A DNA stretch of 64,000 nt from Siphonodentalium dalli (GCA_032622095.1 CP136062.1:56279849-56343848); one strand, 5' to 3'. Counted from the stretch's first letter, positions 1 to 11,585 are shown. Made by a program: numbers and translations. Notes: generated by a model from the sequence alone, not told the origin.

Positions 1-481
1 TATAACACCGTTCGCGGAAACATACTATCTTTTTTTTTTGGCCTAACAGAGTGGGAAAAAAAGTAGGGGCCGATATTAATTTCTTTTTTAAAAACATTCA
101 TATATATACATGTATGAGTACATTACTGTAGTAATAATACAAGGGATACTGACACCTTGGAAGTAATTTTCAGGAAAAAAAACTATCGCGACATCAACTG
201 CGGACTTATTGGCTCATATCCACAAGGGTGCGGCCATCTTAAAACACTGACTTCCGGTGTAAATAATGCACTTTGGCAACTGTTCAGCACGGTTTTACTA
301 CGATCAGAGATAGATAGGCAAGATTTTTTGCATTTTTTTTTTCAGGTCTGAGATCTGGTCTTGGGTCGGCAGTTACTGGACGAATCACTATATTTTTTTG
401 GGCCTTATATTTATGTAGCATTGGTGATGGCTGTCATAATGCTGAACAGAATTCATCATTGAGGGCATGTTTATTTTCTAG

Positions 482-607
482 GGACACAGATTTAGAATTG
501 AAGAAACTCGATGACTGGGATCCAAAAGAAGCAGATTTCAATGATCCAGAGTATAACAGTTATAATAGAGGAGCAGGGGAAAATCTCCCAAGAAAAAATG
601 ATACAAA
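482..607 (+). pseudogene. Inverted copy of the 126-nt acidic exon of the RRM gene
   Basis: It is preceded by a pyrimidine-rich acceptor (ttattttctag) and followed by a gtgagt donor. Its 126 nt match the minus-strand exon 57015-57140 with one synonymous AAT/AAC difference seen. The reading frame is open and encodes the same acidic segment (LDDWDPKEADFNDPEYN). Because it lies in the inverted arm, in the opposite orientation to the rest of the gene, it cannot join the transcript as assembled. It is either the other allele, misplaced, or a non-functional duplicate. The open frame and intact splice sites argue for an allele. Confidence 0.75.
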
Positions 608-798
608 GTGAGTTACCATGGCAACAGATTCCAAGATAGCAATCCTATTAATTAGCTTCTGGTTTAATTGTGGATGTCATCTCAATTTTCATGACCCCTC
701 CTCTCCAAATCATGATCATCATGCAGATAAATTTAATGAAGGTTAATATTTTGTTATGATTATATTTGCAGTGCACCAGCATGTCAATTGTTCTTTAA

Positions 799-1260
799 CC
801 CTTTACCCAACAGAACGGCCCTGTGCCAATGCATTCTCTTATATATGCGAGTCGACCATAGGTCGCCTCACATATATAAGAGAATGCATTGGCTTAACAT
901 ATTAAAAATGATAAAATTGTCAAAGAATGTAGAAAAATATTATAAAAATTGTAAAAAAATGGAAGAAAAAAATTATAAAATTGTTAAAGAATGTGAGAAA
1001 AAATGGTAAAAAGTGTTAAAAAAAGATTTTTTTTAGGCCAATGCATTCTCTTATATATGCGAGGCGACCTATGGTCGACTCGCATATATATATATAAGAG
1101 AATGCATTGGCACAGGGCATAACTGTAACCATCACAATGTGGTCAATGAACCGGTTCCAATGATATCCATATTTGTATGGTGTTATTGAGACAGACCGAA
1201 GATATTTTAGACTGTTGAAGCTTTATTTGGGCGTTTTTGGCCGTTTTGTTGGGTAAAGGG
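799..1260. mobile_element. piggyBac-type MITE with double hairpin core
   Basis: Flanks are TTAA (795-798) on the left and TTAG on the right. The termini are CCCTTTACCCAACA and its reverse complement. Inside are two copies of a 60-70-bp near-perfect hairpin beginning CCAATGCATTCTCTTATATA, separated by an A/T-rich spacer. The same insertion is in the right arm at 56369-56823. Confidence 0.85.
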
Positions 1261-1277
1261 TTAGTATGTACAGATTG

Positions 1278-1325
1278 GTACCGTTAGCTCAATGGCTAAA
1301 GTGTTAGACTTATAGCGGCTGTAAA
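1278..1325 (+). repeat. tRNA-like SINE head (fragment)
   Basis: The segment carrying TAGCTCAATGGCTAAAGTG resembles a tRNA-derived A box and the start of an anticodon arm. It is cut off by the foldback element at 1331. No B box follows, so it is a fragment and not a tRNA gene. It is mirrored near 56300-56346. Confidence 0.5.
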
Positions 1326-1330
1326 CATAA

Positions 1331-1700
1331 GGCCAAAACAAATAATACCTGTGTTTAGGGTTACATGGTCTAAAATAATTATGGTAGGTTGGGAATATTT
1401 TTTTTTCTTCAAATTTTTTTATTCTGTATTCCATTGGGTCATTGACAATTCAATCTAGAATGCTTTACAAATCAGATTAATCGAAAGGTTGTTATCTTGA
1501 ATTAGTCCGAGTACTAGACTAATAAAACATCTAAACATTTTTATAGGAGAGGTTTGAAAATGGGTAAGATACCTTTCGGTGCCCTTCCCACTGAACAAAA
1601 CACAATTATCTGTGTCTACGGTCCAATAAAAAGTTTTGGGTAGGCACCTTTTTCCAGGGTAGGTAGGGAAACCCTAAACACAGGTATTTTTTTTTTGGCC
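1331..1700. mobile_element. Nonautonomous element with ~30-bp inverted ends
   Basis: The left end (GGCCAAAACAAATAATACCT, continuing gtgtttagggtt) pairs with the right end aaccctaaacacaggta plus a T-run and ggcc. The inside has no long open frame. Related T-run/ggccta ends recur at 33-45, near 24290, near 35745 and near 57585, so this is a dispersed family. I did not find a clear target duplication. Confidence 0.6.
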
Positions 1701-1702
1701 TA

Positions 1703-2090
1703 AGCCTGCAAATAGTTTGCCATTTGCAGAAAGAGGTCCCCAGTGGGATAGCATCACCAAATTCACCCACTGGGGACCGTATTCTGCTTAGGTCTCATCT
1801 TCTGGGAAGTATCTATAATCTCAAATTAACATTGGTTTTTGTTACTTTTTCCCTTCTGGGAATTTTCTATATCCTCTTAATTTGCAGAAGATGAAATGCA
1901 TAATTGAGGTGACTAATGGGTAAACAATACCAACTTCAACTGGGGAACTTCAATCTGATCCTTGGTCTCCCATAGCAGTTGAGGCCTAAGCAGAATGAGG
2001 TTCCCAGAGGTTGAATTGGGTGATTCTAGCTCGCTGTGTGGGATAGTCACTAAATTTACTCTCTGGGTACCTCATTCTGCAAATGACACT
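1703..2090. mobile_element. hAT-type palindromic MITE, long composite form
   Basis: Starts with the family terminus AAGCCTGCAAATAG. It contains two palindromes (gaggtccccag...ctggggacc) either side of a shared middle block. The mirrored copy is at about 55540-55935. Family identity rests on the short copies at 11274-11424 and 28979-29131, which have clean 8-bp target duplications. Confidence 0.65.
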
Positions 2091-2280
2091 CACTTTTTTC
2101 AGTCTTGTGTAAACGGCAACAATGTTCGATGCTGGCCAGTTGAATGCTGAGTTTCGCAACTGTGGCTATGGGTTTTGACTTAAGCAGAGATACTTGTCGG
2201 GTCAAATTACCACTATGGGGGTATGCCAGCACCGCTGGTGCATCTCTTATTATTATTATAATATTTTGTTGTATTTCCAG

Positions 2281-2332
2281 AGTTCCAGGATGCCAGCTGT
2301 ATATCCGGGGAATTCCATTGGAACTTGAATCG
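2281..2332 (+). pseudogene. Inverted copy of the 52-nt RRM RNP2 exon
   Basis: It lies between the acceptor gtatttccag and the donor gtatgc and encodes the segment with CQLYIRGIPLELES, the first beta strand (RNP2) of the RRM. It matches the minus-strand exon 55304-55355. As with the exon copy at 482-607, it is stranded in the inverted arm and is best explained as allelic sequence placed in the wrong orientation. Confidence 0.75.
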
Positions 2333-3158
2333 GTATGCTACATTCAGATTATATATTTTATACCTGTATCAGTTTCATTTGCATAATGCATCGGCAATTA
2401 AGTAGATATGATTTCAAGCATACCCGCAGTGAATAATCTCAACAATGTTTAGCCTTTGGCACACCCTAGATGCCACAACAGTCAATCAATTGTCACTTCA
2501 TATGGATCTTCATAGTCACCGCTTGTTGGGAGCTGTCAAATATAAAAAAATTTTAATCAAAAACACCGTCAGCCATCTTGGATTTTACTCTTTGCATGAC
2601 TTAATACTTTGGCATGCCCTACAGCCAACATTTTTATGCCCCTGAAAATAAAATTAGGGAGCATATATTGTATCTTTTCGTGTCCGCTCCATAACATCGC
2701 GATGCTTTATTGGATTCTGTTGAAACTTGCCATAGTTGTTTGGTCACCATGCAGACACTACTCTTTGTCTTCATAACCTTTTTGTACATCACATGATTTC
2801 AACAAAACAAGGTGTGATGGTTAACCTAAGGGTGACGGTGTCGCGATATGTGTGCATTGTGGTTTGTCAAAGGTCAAGGTCAGATTGTGATCCGATTGCA
2901 AATGATGCGTTAACATACACTCTACGGATTACACCTATTTTCAAAACCCAATGCATACCTTATATGGAAACGAGGTGATGATGTTGCCTATTTTCAATGC
3001 ATTCTTGATGTAACCTTGGTCCCAGATAATAAATCTGATTTTTATTCATGACAGTAAGGGGTATTTTATTCAAAAAGACTTCATGGAATGCAACGTTACA
3101 AAATATTGGGAGTCCAGGGTATAAATTCGCTCACGAGCTGCTTCAATACGGGGGCATA

Positions 3159-3411
3159 CAGTAATGCCCAAAGTAATTGACCACTTAACCACAGCAGAAT
3201 TATGGGTAATTTTTCAGGATTTAGTCGGAAATATGGCTTGTTGCCATTCATCGGAAAGCTCTCGGGGAGAGCTTTCCGATGAATGGCAACAAGCCATATT
3301 TACGGGAAGAGCTTTCCGATGAATGGCAACAAGCCATATTTACGACTAAATCCTGAAAAATTACCCATAATTCTGCTGTGGTTAGGGAGTCGATTACTTA
3401 GGGCATTACTG
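3159..3411. mobile_element. TA-flanked foldback MITE (Tc1/mariner type), rearranged copy
   Basis: TA dinucleotides flank termini CAGTAATGCCC and the reverse complement. The element is a long palindrome, but this copy has an extra repeat of its inner arm (gagctttccgatgaatggc occurs twice in a row). The counterpart at 54393-54539 has lost most of the opposite arm instead. Confidence 0.85.
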
Positions 3412-3541
3412 TAGTCCATTCTGAGTGACATTTCTGGTTAATCGATGATCCCTAACATCACATGGCTCTTCCGGTTGACATCTGGTATTACTTAAAATTT
3501 CAACTTTCCGCATTACTTGTCTTCATTGACTGGAATGTTTG

Positions 3542-3959
3542 ACAAGCCTGATTATCGTGTGCCTGTCATTACATAATGAGGTGCCCAGAGGGTGAATTTA
3601 GTGACGCTATCACATATAGCGAGCTAGCATCACTAAATTCACCCTATGGGCACCTCATTCTGCTTAGGCCTCATCTTCTCTGGAAAGTTTCTTTTTTCCT
3701 TTTTTAGTTTAGTTTCTCTATATCTCCGAATTAGCAGATGACACATTGCATAATCAAGGTTCCCAATTGGTGTACATTACACTATTCACCATTTGGGAAC
3801 TTCAATCTGAGTATGTCTCCCATAGCATATGAGGCCATTCAGAATGAGGTCCCCAGAGGATGAATTTGGGGATGCTAGCCCACTGTGCTGGATACGCCAC
3901 TAAATTCACACACTGGGGACCTCATTCTGCATATGACGGGCACTCTATAATCAGGATTG
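3542..3959. mobile_element. hAT-type palindromic MITE, composite form
   Basis: Ends CAAGCCTGATTATCG and its complement near 3959. Inside are two palindromes built on gagggtgaatttagtgacgct separated by a middle block with tatatctccgaattagcag. The mirrored copy spans 52601-54261 and is split there by a further 1.2-kb insertion. Confidence 0.65.
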
Positions 3960-4041
3960 ATGTATGACATTATCCCCTCTCCCAAGATAAGCTACAGTGT
4001 CATTGACACTTCCATTTTAATATTCAGCTGCATGCATACTT

Positions 4042-4854
4042 CCAGTCTGGGTGAACGTCGACTCTATATTTGAAATATAGAGTCTGGAGCTTATGTCGCC
4101 AAAACCATTTCTATTCAGCGAAGAGCTTCCCCAAAATGACGTCACGGATTTAAAAAAATACATCGATGATTGACAGGTGTCTCCACGTGTTATTTGTTGT
4201 GCCTCGCAATAGCAATGGCCTGTGTCGCGACATAAACTTACAGCAGATAATAGTTGTCGTGTGTGCGACTATTCTTTTTCGGGAGATGAACTCGCTGCAT
4301 CAACCGGAAAGCTGCATCCGAGAGCAAAAAATAAGGTCGTCATCAAAAATGATGCTTTAGAACTATTTAAAAGCATAAAATTAAGTCATTTCCTCGGTGT
4401 TAACTTTCAGATGACTTTTTTACGACAAATAATTTGATTTGCAAACCATGGTACAATAAAGTAAATCAAATACACGGACATGAGTGAGTTCTATTTATAT
4501 TTATGGGAGGCCAAGTTGGTACCATGCGCAGGCCTATCTATCAGGTCTAGCACATCCTTCAAATTAATCCGAATATATAATTTCGAAGCCATTGTTGTCT
4601 CTGTTGTATTTGCAAGCATCGCTTTCGATCGGAGAAATTCCGCTCTGTTACTATATTTAGAGGTGACATTATGGGAGTCTCCGCCCACTAACACTTGTTT
4701 ATTAACCCATACGGTTTCATTGGACGGAAAATAATTTACGCAATCAATCAGATTACGGAATCCCGAGGACTTGGAAATGAGATAGCGATGTTATCCGTCA
4801 GACCTTATATTCAATGTTGTAATGAATATTTAGGTATGAGTTTACTCAGACTGG
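4042..4854. mobile_element. hAT-type nonautonomous insertion present in only one arm
   Basis: The right arm reads continuously through this point (near 52523-52530), giving an empty site. The insert ends in CCAGTCTGGGTGAAC and the near complement of CCAGTCTGAGTAAAC. CATACTT is duplicated at 4035-4041 and 4855-4861; a 7-bp or, with one terminal base, 8-bp duplication fits hAT. Short open frames inside (for example 4222-4437, containing CRVCDYSF) show no transposase I recognise. They may be captured host sequence. Confidence 0.8.
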
Positions 4855-5290
4855 CATACTTCGTGATCTGTAATTCTGTTATTCATCTAATTATATAAGT
4901 TTGTTTGATGTGTCCTATATTCAGTTTCATTCATTATGCATTAAATTTTAACCTTAAAGTGATAAAATAGAAATGGTGAGTAATCTTGTTCAAAGTAGTT
5001 ATTTTTACAAATATATCTAAATGGACAACACACACGGTCATTCTTATATATTAATTAAATGCAGTGACTGCCGATGGCGAAATCGTTTTCGTTAGCTTAT
5101 CGCCATTAGAAGCGTCGCGATTTGAGTAGTAAATATTTATAATTTAGCGTAGTTCGGATAATGTTTTCTATGGAGTGGTACAGTCGATTTGCTTCAATTT
5201 TTTGGTGATGTTAGTAAAATGCTACATCCCCCCAGTTAGCATAGCACCTGAACACTAACTTATCAGTTTCACGCACCACAACAACTACAT

Positions 5291-5473
5291 AAATGCTCTA
5301 AGTAATCGACTTCTTAACCACAGCAGAATTATGGGTAACTTTTCAGGATTTAGTCGGAAATATGGCTTGTTGCCATTCGGATGAAAGGCAACAAACCATA
5401 TTTCCGACTAAATCCTGAAATGTTACCCATAATTCTGCTGTAGTTAAGGAGACGATTACTTAGAGCATTACTG
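5291..5473. mobile_element. TA-flanked foldback MITE (Tc1/mariner type)
   Basis: Palindrome with the family core accacagcagaattatgggt. The left terminus is degenerate and the right terminus GCATTACTG is followed by TA. The mirrored copy is at about 51908-52092. Confidence 0.75.
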
Positions 5474-5971
5474 TACATAATATGTCTTTAAGAGTTTAAA
5501 CAGGATCATCATGTATAATTTGAGCATTATATTTTTATGTTTGTGTGTTTTGGGACTACGAATAAAATGCATCTGTGCCCACTATTAATCTTTGTATCTC
5601 AATGAAAGCCACCTTTGTTGAGGATACTTTATGTGGTGCACTTGCACACCTGTCAGTAAGCCCATCCTCGAAGATAAGCCAGTCTGTGTTTTTTACCCTA
5701 AATAAAACATGTGGTGTGTCTCGTAGATAAGTCTACACCCATTTTTGAGCATTTGGAAGGTGAATACAATCACATCTTTCTGTCCTGTACAATAGGAAAA
5801 GATACTCCAGGACATCTGTGGTTTTATTATTATGCCCCCGATCTCCGATGGAGATTTGGGGGTATATAGTGGAGCCGTCCGTCCTTCCTTCCTTCCGAAC
5901 GTTTCAACTCATAACTTTGGTTTCGCTAACTCAATTCAGTTGATCTTTGGTATGCGAATAGACCAGCCGGG

Positions 5972-6071
5972 NNNNNNNNNNNNNNNNNNNNNNNNNNNNN
6001 NNNNNNNNNNNNNNNNNNNNNNNNNNNNNNNNNNNNNNNNNNNNNNNNNNNNNNNNNNNNNNNNNNNNNNN
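5972..6071. other. Assembly gap (exactly 100 N)
   Basis: The run of 100 Ns is the usual placeholder for a gap of unknown size. It coincides with the end of the left inverted arm, so the sequences on each side need not be neighbours in the genome. Confidence 0.95.
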
Positions 6072-7440
6072 AAGCTATTGTCTTACACTTTATGCTCATA
6101 AACCTCGACCGACATAAATACAATGTCATCATAAACATGCATTGTGCGGGAGTCCCGTGAGTGACCAGACAGACAATGGGGGATTAGGGGATTAAATGTA
6201 AAATAATAACCTTTTGCTGTTTCGTGCAGAATGACGTAATTTTTCTCCAGATTAAAACAGCCTGTTACGAACAAATTGTTTATATACCAGCGTCAATGCA
6301 CACTTTACAAAATATTGCTTTCTTCACATTGTCATGATTCAACCACGGTCGGTTTAATGTCCATGCGTATTTGAATGACCGTCTTGTGAAAACTAAAGAT
6401 GATTGCATATCACTGTGTGATCGCTTGGTTGATAGAGTTGTCGATCGGGTTTCCCTTTGTACTGTCCGCGATCGGGTTTCCCTTTGTACAGTCGGCAATA
6501 TATTCCCACTTTCGATATTTTCGGACTAGATCGTTCACATCACAGAATTGAAAACCCACTTGCCAAAATTTATGTTAGATTTGGAAATAAAAATATGTTT
6601 ACTGTACACTAAATGTTAGAGCATACCTTTTGCTGTTACGGAACGATATTTCATAAGTACGAAATTAATTAAATACTTTCGTCACCTAACTTCGTCTTGA
6701 ATGTCGATCTATTGAGCGCTTTTATGAATTAGCTTTCTGACTCCATGCTTTCAGTCTCCAATTGGGGTAAAAAAAAAGTTTAGCCAAAAGTTTAGCCAAA
6801 TGAAATTTTTATTAGCCAAATTCGAAAAAGATTAGCCATTGGCTAATTTGGCTACCGACAGCGTGAACACTGCCCCCAACCTGTGCCAAAGGACAACGAT
6901 ATCTGATAATTAACACCTGAGTTACAAGGTGATATGTTTGGATGGACGGACGGACAGATGGAAGGACTGAGCCCTCGGCTATATGCCCCAAAGGTTGGGG
7001 CATAATAAGATTAAACAATTCACACATACGTTCTATCTATCTACTCTTTATTGCAGGTGCACAACCCTAACCCTAATCTTAAACCTAATGTCCGACAGAC
7101 GTCATAATCGCAGGTGCAAAGTTTCCCATGGTACTAAATATCTGTGCCAAGTTTTAAAAAAATTTACCTAAAAATGTAGGAATAAAAGCTCGGACAAAAT
7201 TATACATGATGCAAAAAATTTCTAAGTCGAAAAAGGGGGGATAACTCCTCCAAAGAAAGTCCGAAAGACGTCATAATCGCAGGTGCACAGGTTCCCATGG
7301 TGGTTGATGTCTGTGCCAAGTTTCACGGAAATTGATCAAAAAAGCGACATAGAAAAACTCCAGACAAATTTATGTCCAGGGACAGACAAGCTGATTCCAG
7401 TATCCACACCCCCCCCCCCAACTTCGTTGCAGGGGGTATA
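6072..7440. other. Intergenic, dispersed-repeat sequence
   Basis: I found no gene here. Between 6950 and 7440 are pieces of the dispersed family that combines 'gggcataac', 'tcataatcgcaggtgcac' and gacggacgg runs. Two partial copies of the tcataatcgcaggtgca block lie at about 7101 and 7271. A C-run sits at about 7410. The open frames here are short and show no recognisable domain. Confidence 0.5.
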
Positions 7441-7834
7441 ATTCGCAATACATGAAACCAGTTTATTCAACGAAAAACATCTTCTCATACAGATATAATG
7501 GTGTTGTATAGCCTACAACATATATCACGGAAATCTTCAGAAACTGTTTTCAATTGACAAACCCCGAGTTTGAATTTAAACAAATAAATCTGTAAGCTGC
7601 TCTAAAAACATTCATGGAAACAAGGACATTGTCATGCATTGTTTGGCGATTTAAATGGTACATGACAAATATAAAAATCGGTGGGCGAGGCTTATTTTTT
7701 TTTTTTATAGATCTTTTTTTTTCTTCGAAAGATATTAGGCCAAAATAATTAATGTTTTGTTTCACGTTCAATTGCTTTTAAATCATTTTGGCTGGTGGGT
7801 TTTATTTTTATTTTTCAACAGACATACCATTTAA

Positions 7835-8264
7835 AGGTACTCAATCCGAATAAACGCTCGCAAATTACTATTTCCTTGGCTTCGGGGGTAAAAAATATTT
7901 GATTCGAGTCGAGGAACCACCCATTAAAGCTAGGAGTGATCAGATATCGATGTTTGAAATCTATTATTTTAATTTTAAGTGGCCCAGTAAACTGTTCGAC
8001 GAGAATAAATTATCTGACCAGATAGCAGATGAAGATCAATAACTCTAAAATCCAGTGGCTTTTTTGTGTCAGATATTTGTCATCCGGCAAAATTTCGTTG
8101 AACAAAACGTTAATAAATAACAGGTTTTGGGCAATTTTATACTATAGTCGACTGTGGTTAGCATTATTTTTGGGCAATAATCGATTCTGATAACTGAAGC
8201 GGCATTTCAATAAATGTTGTTGTTGGAATCTGATATGGGGACCGTCGAATCGGATTGAGTACCT
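7835..8264. mobile_element. TTAA-flanked MITE with AGGTACTCAATCCGA ends
   Basis: TTAA at 7831-7834 and 8265-8268 flanks inverted ends AGGTACTCAATCCGA and TCGGATTGAGTACCT. At 430 bp with no transposase it is nonautonomous. TTAA targets are used by piggyBac and Kolobok; the AGG start fits Kolobok better, but this is not decisive. Confidence 0.75.
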
Positions 8265-8879
8265 TTAACGCCTACATTGTATTATTTAGCAAAACGGTAT
8301 TATCTGTAACCATTTTATATCAGCCTATTTCCAATGACACTTCCTTTGTTAATCCATCCAAAATAGAGTAGGCATCTCCATGAAGCCCAACTATTGTCTC
8401 AAAGTTTCGTTTTTGTTCTTTAATTTGCAGTTGCAGTTGCACAAGATGAGTAAACATAGATGGGAAAACAATTCTCAAAATTACAATCATTTTTTGGATT
8501 TTTATTTGTGACGTCAATAAAAACATAAACCGGGGGTTGAAATCCAATGAAACACAACATTTTGGTAAATTGGTAATCAGAGTTATTTACCTATCTTTCA
8601 TAAGTAAGTTAGACAGAAATCGAGGCACATAGCCAGCTGATATAGCTGTTATTACATCAACATCAGTCTCGCCTCACAGATTTAAAGACATTATCAGGAT
8701 TCCAGAGACTACTATTAAAGAACGCGATTTTACATTATATTTAGATCCTAGTATATACAAGAGGTGTGCACTCGAGTGCTAGCATACCCCCACCGTGGCA
8801 AATTCAACCCGCATTATCCGTAAACCCAACAAAAAAGATTTTTAACTTTAAAGAAAAATTCGGACTATTAATATCGATA

Positions 8880-9255
8880 TGGTGTCACAAGAAGCTTGTA
8901 CAGAAAAAATTATTCAAATTGGTTCATATTTGTTGAAGTTATTAAGTCTGACAGAATTTTCTAAGTCAAAATAAGTCGAAAATGAAGTGTAATATTACGA
9001 AAAACAGTCCGAGCCAATCCCTAGCCGCATCATGTAGAGAGGGTATTGTGAGAAGCATGTATACCAAAAATTATTGAAATCGCAAATAGCATTATGCGGA
9101 GAGGCAGTCCTAATGAGATTGCATACAAAAAATTATTGAAATCGGTTCATAATTGTTCGAGTTATGAGGTCGGACGGACGGACAGACAGACGGACGGACG
9201 GAGAAATCGTGACGGACACAGTCAATCCAGTATACCTCCCATTTTCTTCGAAAGT
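8880..9255. repeat. Dispersed repeat ending in gacggacgg tracts
   Basis: Diverged tandem segments containing accaaaaattattgaaatcg recur, ending in a GACGGACG/GACAGACA tract at about 9170-9205. The same kind of tail occurs near 6945, 40110 and 53980-54020. Confidence 0.6.
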
Positions 9256-9645
9256 GGGGGTATAAAAATGACATGTTTGGAATGAGAAATGCTTCATATT
9301 TAAATTTTCTCTGCATTTAGTTCATAAAAGGGACACCAAAATTAATTCGTTAATATTTCAATATCAAAATGCTATTCTTTGGCATTTCTAGGTCCATTTT
9401 TTATATTTGGTTTTTGACACTTTGGCAACAGAAAATAGCAGATAAACAAAATATTAAAGTAGAATGGAATCCTGACTACTTCTGTGTGTACTCACGAAAT
9501 TCTCTTGCAAATCCCTTTGTGGTCCGGCCAATCCTTTGACTGACAATCTTGATTGCAGTAACATACTTTACACCTGCTACACCTCTCCAGATCATGACCT
9601 AGCAACGAGAGCCCAGTCATGGTCAGTCAATTTGATGCCCAAATA

Positions 9646-9755
9646 CAGTAATGCCCTAATTAATCGACTCCTTAACCACAGCAGAATTATGGGTAATTTT
9701 TCAGAATTTAGTCGGAAATATGGCTTGTTGCTATTCACCGGAAAGCTCTCACTGA
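9646..9755. mobile_element. TA-flanked MITE, one arm only
   Basis: Starts TA/CAGTAATGCCC and reads through the family core into gaaagctctc. The second arm is missing, so this is a truncated copy. Confidence 0.75.
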
Positions 9756-9835
9756 GCTGTATTTTTGAAATCCAACATTGGCATGCATAAATCTCATTGC
9801 AGATGAAAATGGGTTTTTCTTTTAACCCTATCAGT

Positions 9836-10213
9836 GCCATAGGTCGCCTCGCATATATAAGAGAATGCATTACCTAACAATTTTTCATCATTTGTTATTA
9901 TGTTTTACAATTTTTTACAATTTTAATAATTTTTTTCTTTATATATTCTTTAACAGACTTATTTTGTAGGTTTTATGCCAGGGAATCTTACGTTTTTCAT
10001 GGGCATCAAAATTATTACTATGAATACTTGGTGATAGTTTTGAGTTATAACATGCCCTTAAGGTTTTATCCAGTTTGTTTTTAAATTTGCTATAGGATGC
10101 TTAAGTATACCCAAAAAAAATTCAACCCAAAAAAATCTAAAAAACAAAATTTAGGGCCGATTTTACAGACCGTAAATTAGGGCCGATGAGATCGGCCCCT
10201 GGGACTGAAAGGG
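9836..10213. mobile_element. TTAA-flanked MITE, CCCTATCAGTGCC-ended relative
   Basis: TTAA at 9832-9835 and 10214-10217. The ends are CCCTATCAGTGCC and gggactgaaaGGG. It carries half of the same hairpin (cgcatatataagagaatgc) found in the CCCTTTACCC family, although its termini differ. Confidence 0.7.
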
Positions 10214-10850
10214 TTAAAGAAAACTATCATTGATAGTTATGCTTGTTCAACGATTAAAGGTGACAGTAAATAATTTTTGAGGAAAGCATTTTTTCAAAAG
10301 AGTCAAATTACATGGCAACACAAGAACGTAAGAAGTTTACATGTATATGTATCTTAACCCATCTAAGTTATATGTGATCTTACCTTCTTTCTTGCAATAT
10401 GTACAGGTGCTCATTTTACCTGGAAAAAAAACATTGAATAAAAAATTTAGATTTTATCAAATAGTTTTCTTTAGCCATACTGTTAGTATTAGTAATAGTA
10501 CAGATTTCCTCACCTATTTAGCATATTCCATGGTGGGAATTTTTTTGGTGGAAACAACAAATACAAATATTTTTAGACTAAGCTGTTTGACAGTAATACA
10601 CCTATGACATTACTATCAGACAACTCAACTACACATGGCAAGTCAAATTGTTGGAAATGTTCATGGAACAACTAATGTTCATATGACCCCAAACTCATTT
10701 TAATAGATTATATTTCTCCATAGCCCTACATATATAAACATCAGTTTATAATTGTGCATATGGCCATTAGTTTGACCAGTTGATAGACTTTATTCTGGTT
10801 TAAATTCACCTATTTTTATGGTAGTGTGGTTTTGTAGTGTTGTTTAGCAT

Positions 10851-10851
<1 letters not shown>

Positions 10852-10884
<33 letters not shown>

Positions 10885-10935
10885 TTTGTATAGAGCTTAT
10901 CCCCAATAAGCGGGCCCTAAGCGCTTGACATAAAC
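10852..10935 (-). repeat. SINE/LINE 3' tail, minus strand
   Basis: A TAA/ATT microsatellite is followed by a segment whose reverse complement reads aagcgcttagggccc and ends in a tatacaaa-like tail. The same 3' module closes the SINE at 12111-12520. Confidence 0.55.
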
Positions 10936-11273
10936 ATAAACATGAAATATAAATATACACAATATCAAAGTGACTTTCTGAAACGCCGCGCAAACAAGAG
11001 TATATTATGAAGAGTTTGATTCTCGTTTGAGTGATTTCTAGTAGAGGGTAGACTGAGCTCTACTATTAAATTTTGAGGTGGAACCTGGATCCTGGAGAGG
11101 ATTAGTGGAATTTTGAAAATATTTTTAGAATGGACCCAAAAAAAAAACAGATTTAATTTTATGCCAAAAGTAGAATTAGACATTTTTGGGAAATTGACTC
11201 CCAATGAGTTTAAAAGATGCCAAAATGTTTGATAGGATCATCAGTTGATGATTCTGACTGCCATACATACACA

Positions 11274-11424
11274 CAAGCCTTGAAATAGTGTGTCCGTCAT
11301 TTGCAGAATGAGGTCCCCAGAGGGTGAATTTAGTGACGCTACCCCGCACAGCGGGCTAGCATCACTAAATTCACCCTCTGGGGACCTCATTCTGCAAATG
11401 ACAGGCACACTATTTCAAGGCTTG
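11274..11424. mobile_element. hAT-type palindromic MITE (type copy)
   Basis: A nearly perfect palindrome from CAAGCCTTGAAATAGTG to its complement. CATACACA is duplicated exactly at 11266-11273 and 11425-11432. The 8-bp duplication and terminal CA place it with hAT. This clean copy defines the family with the gaggtccccagagggtgaat core. Confidence 0.85.
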
Positions 11425-11427
11425 CAT

Positions 11428-11585
11428 ACACAGAACGACACAATGTGTAAATGAGTTTGTCAATACGGCACGAGTGCTGTCGCGGAAGGATAGAACGAGA
11501 GGGGCTTGAGCCTCGAGTTCTATCCTTCCACGACAGCACGAGTGCCGTAACGACAAACCCATTTACACATCGTGTCGTTCTGTGT
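11428..11585. repeat. 158-bp near-perfect hairpin
   Basis: Arms of about 70 bp (acacagaacgacacaatgtg and the complement) surround a short loop near gggcttgagcc. It directly abuts the preceding MITE. I recognise no coding content or known family. It may be another foldback transposon. Confidence 0.75.

Larger units (their letters stand above)
1..5971. repeat. Left arm of a ~6 kb inverted duplication (probable second haplotype)
   Basis: Read on the reverse strand, this block follows 51412-57622 almost base for base, from the window start to the last base before the N gap. Shared items, in mirrored order, include two host exons, a piggyBac-type MITE, a tRNA-like SINE head, palindromic hAT-type MITEs and two TA-flanked MITEs. 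The copies differ by scattered substitutions, an 813-bp insertion only here (4042-4854), a roughly 1.2-kb insertion only in the right arm (about 52861-54086) and a differently rearranged MITE (3159-3411 versus 54393-54539). The arm probably continues left of the window. Divergence and insertion polymorphism suit two alleles of a highly heterozygous genome; a true inverted duplication is the alternative. Confidence 0.9.

Noticed and set aside
1278-1325. tRNA gene
   Set aside because: An A-box-like stretch only; no B box or closing stem, and cut by another element.
4480-4734. Gene inside the left-arm insertion
   Set aside because: Short frames open on both strands within a nonautonomous element; no recognisable domain.
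7062-7085. Telomere-like cctaaccctaa
   Set aside because: Only two or three imperfect units; not an array.
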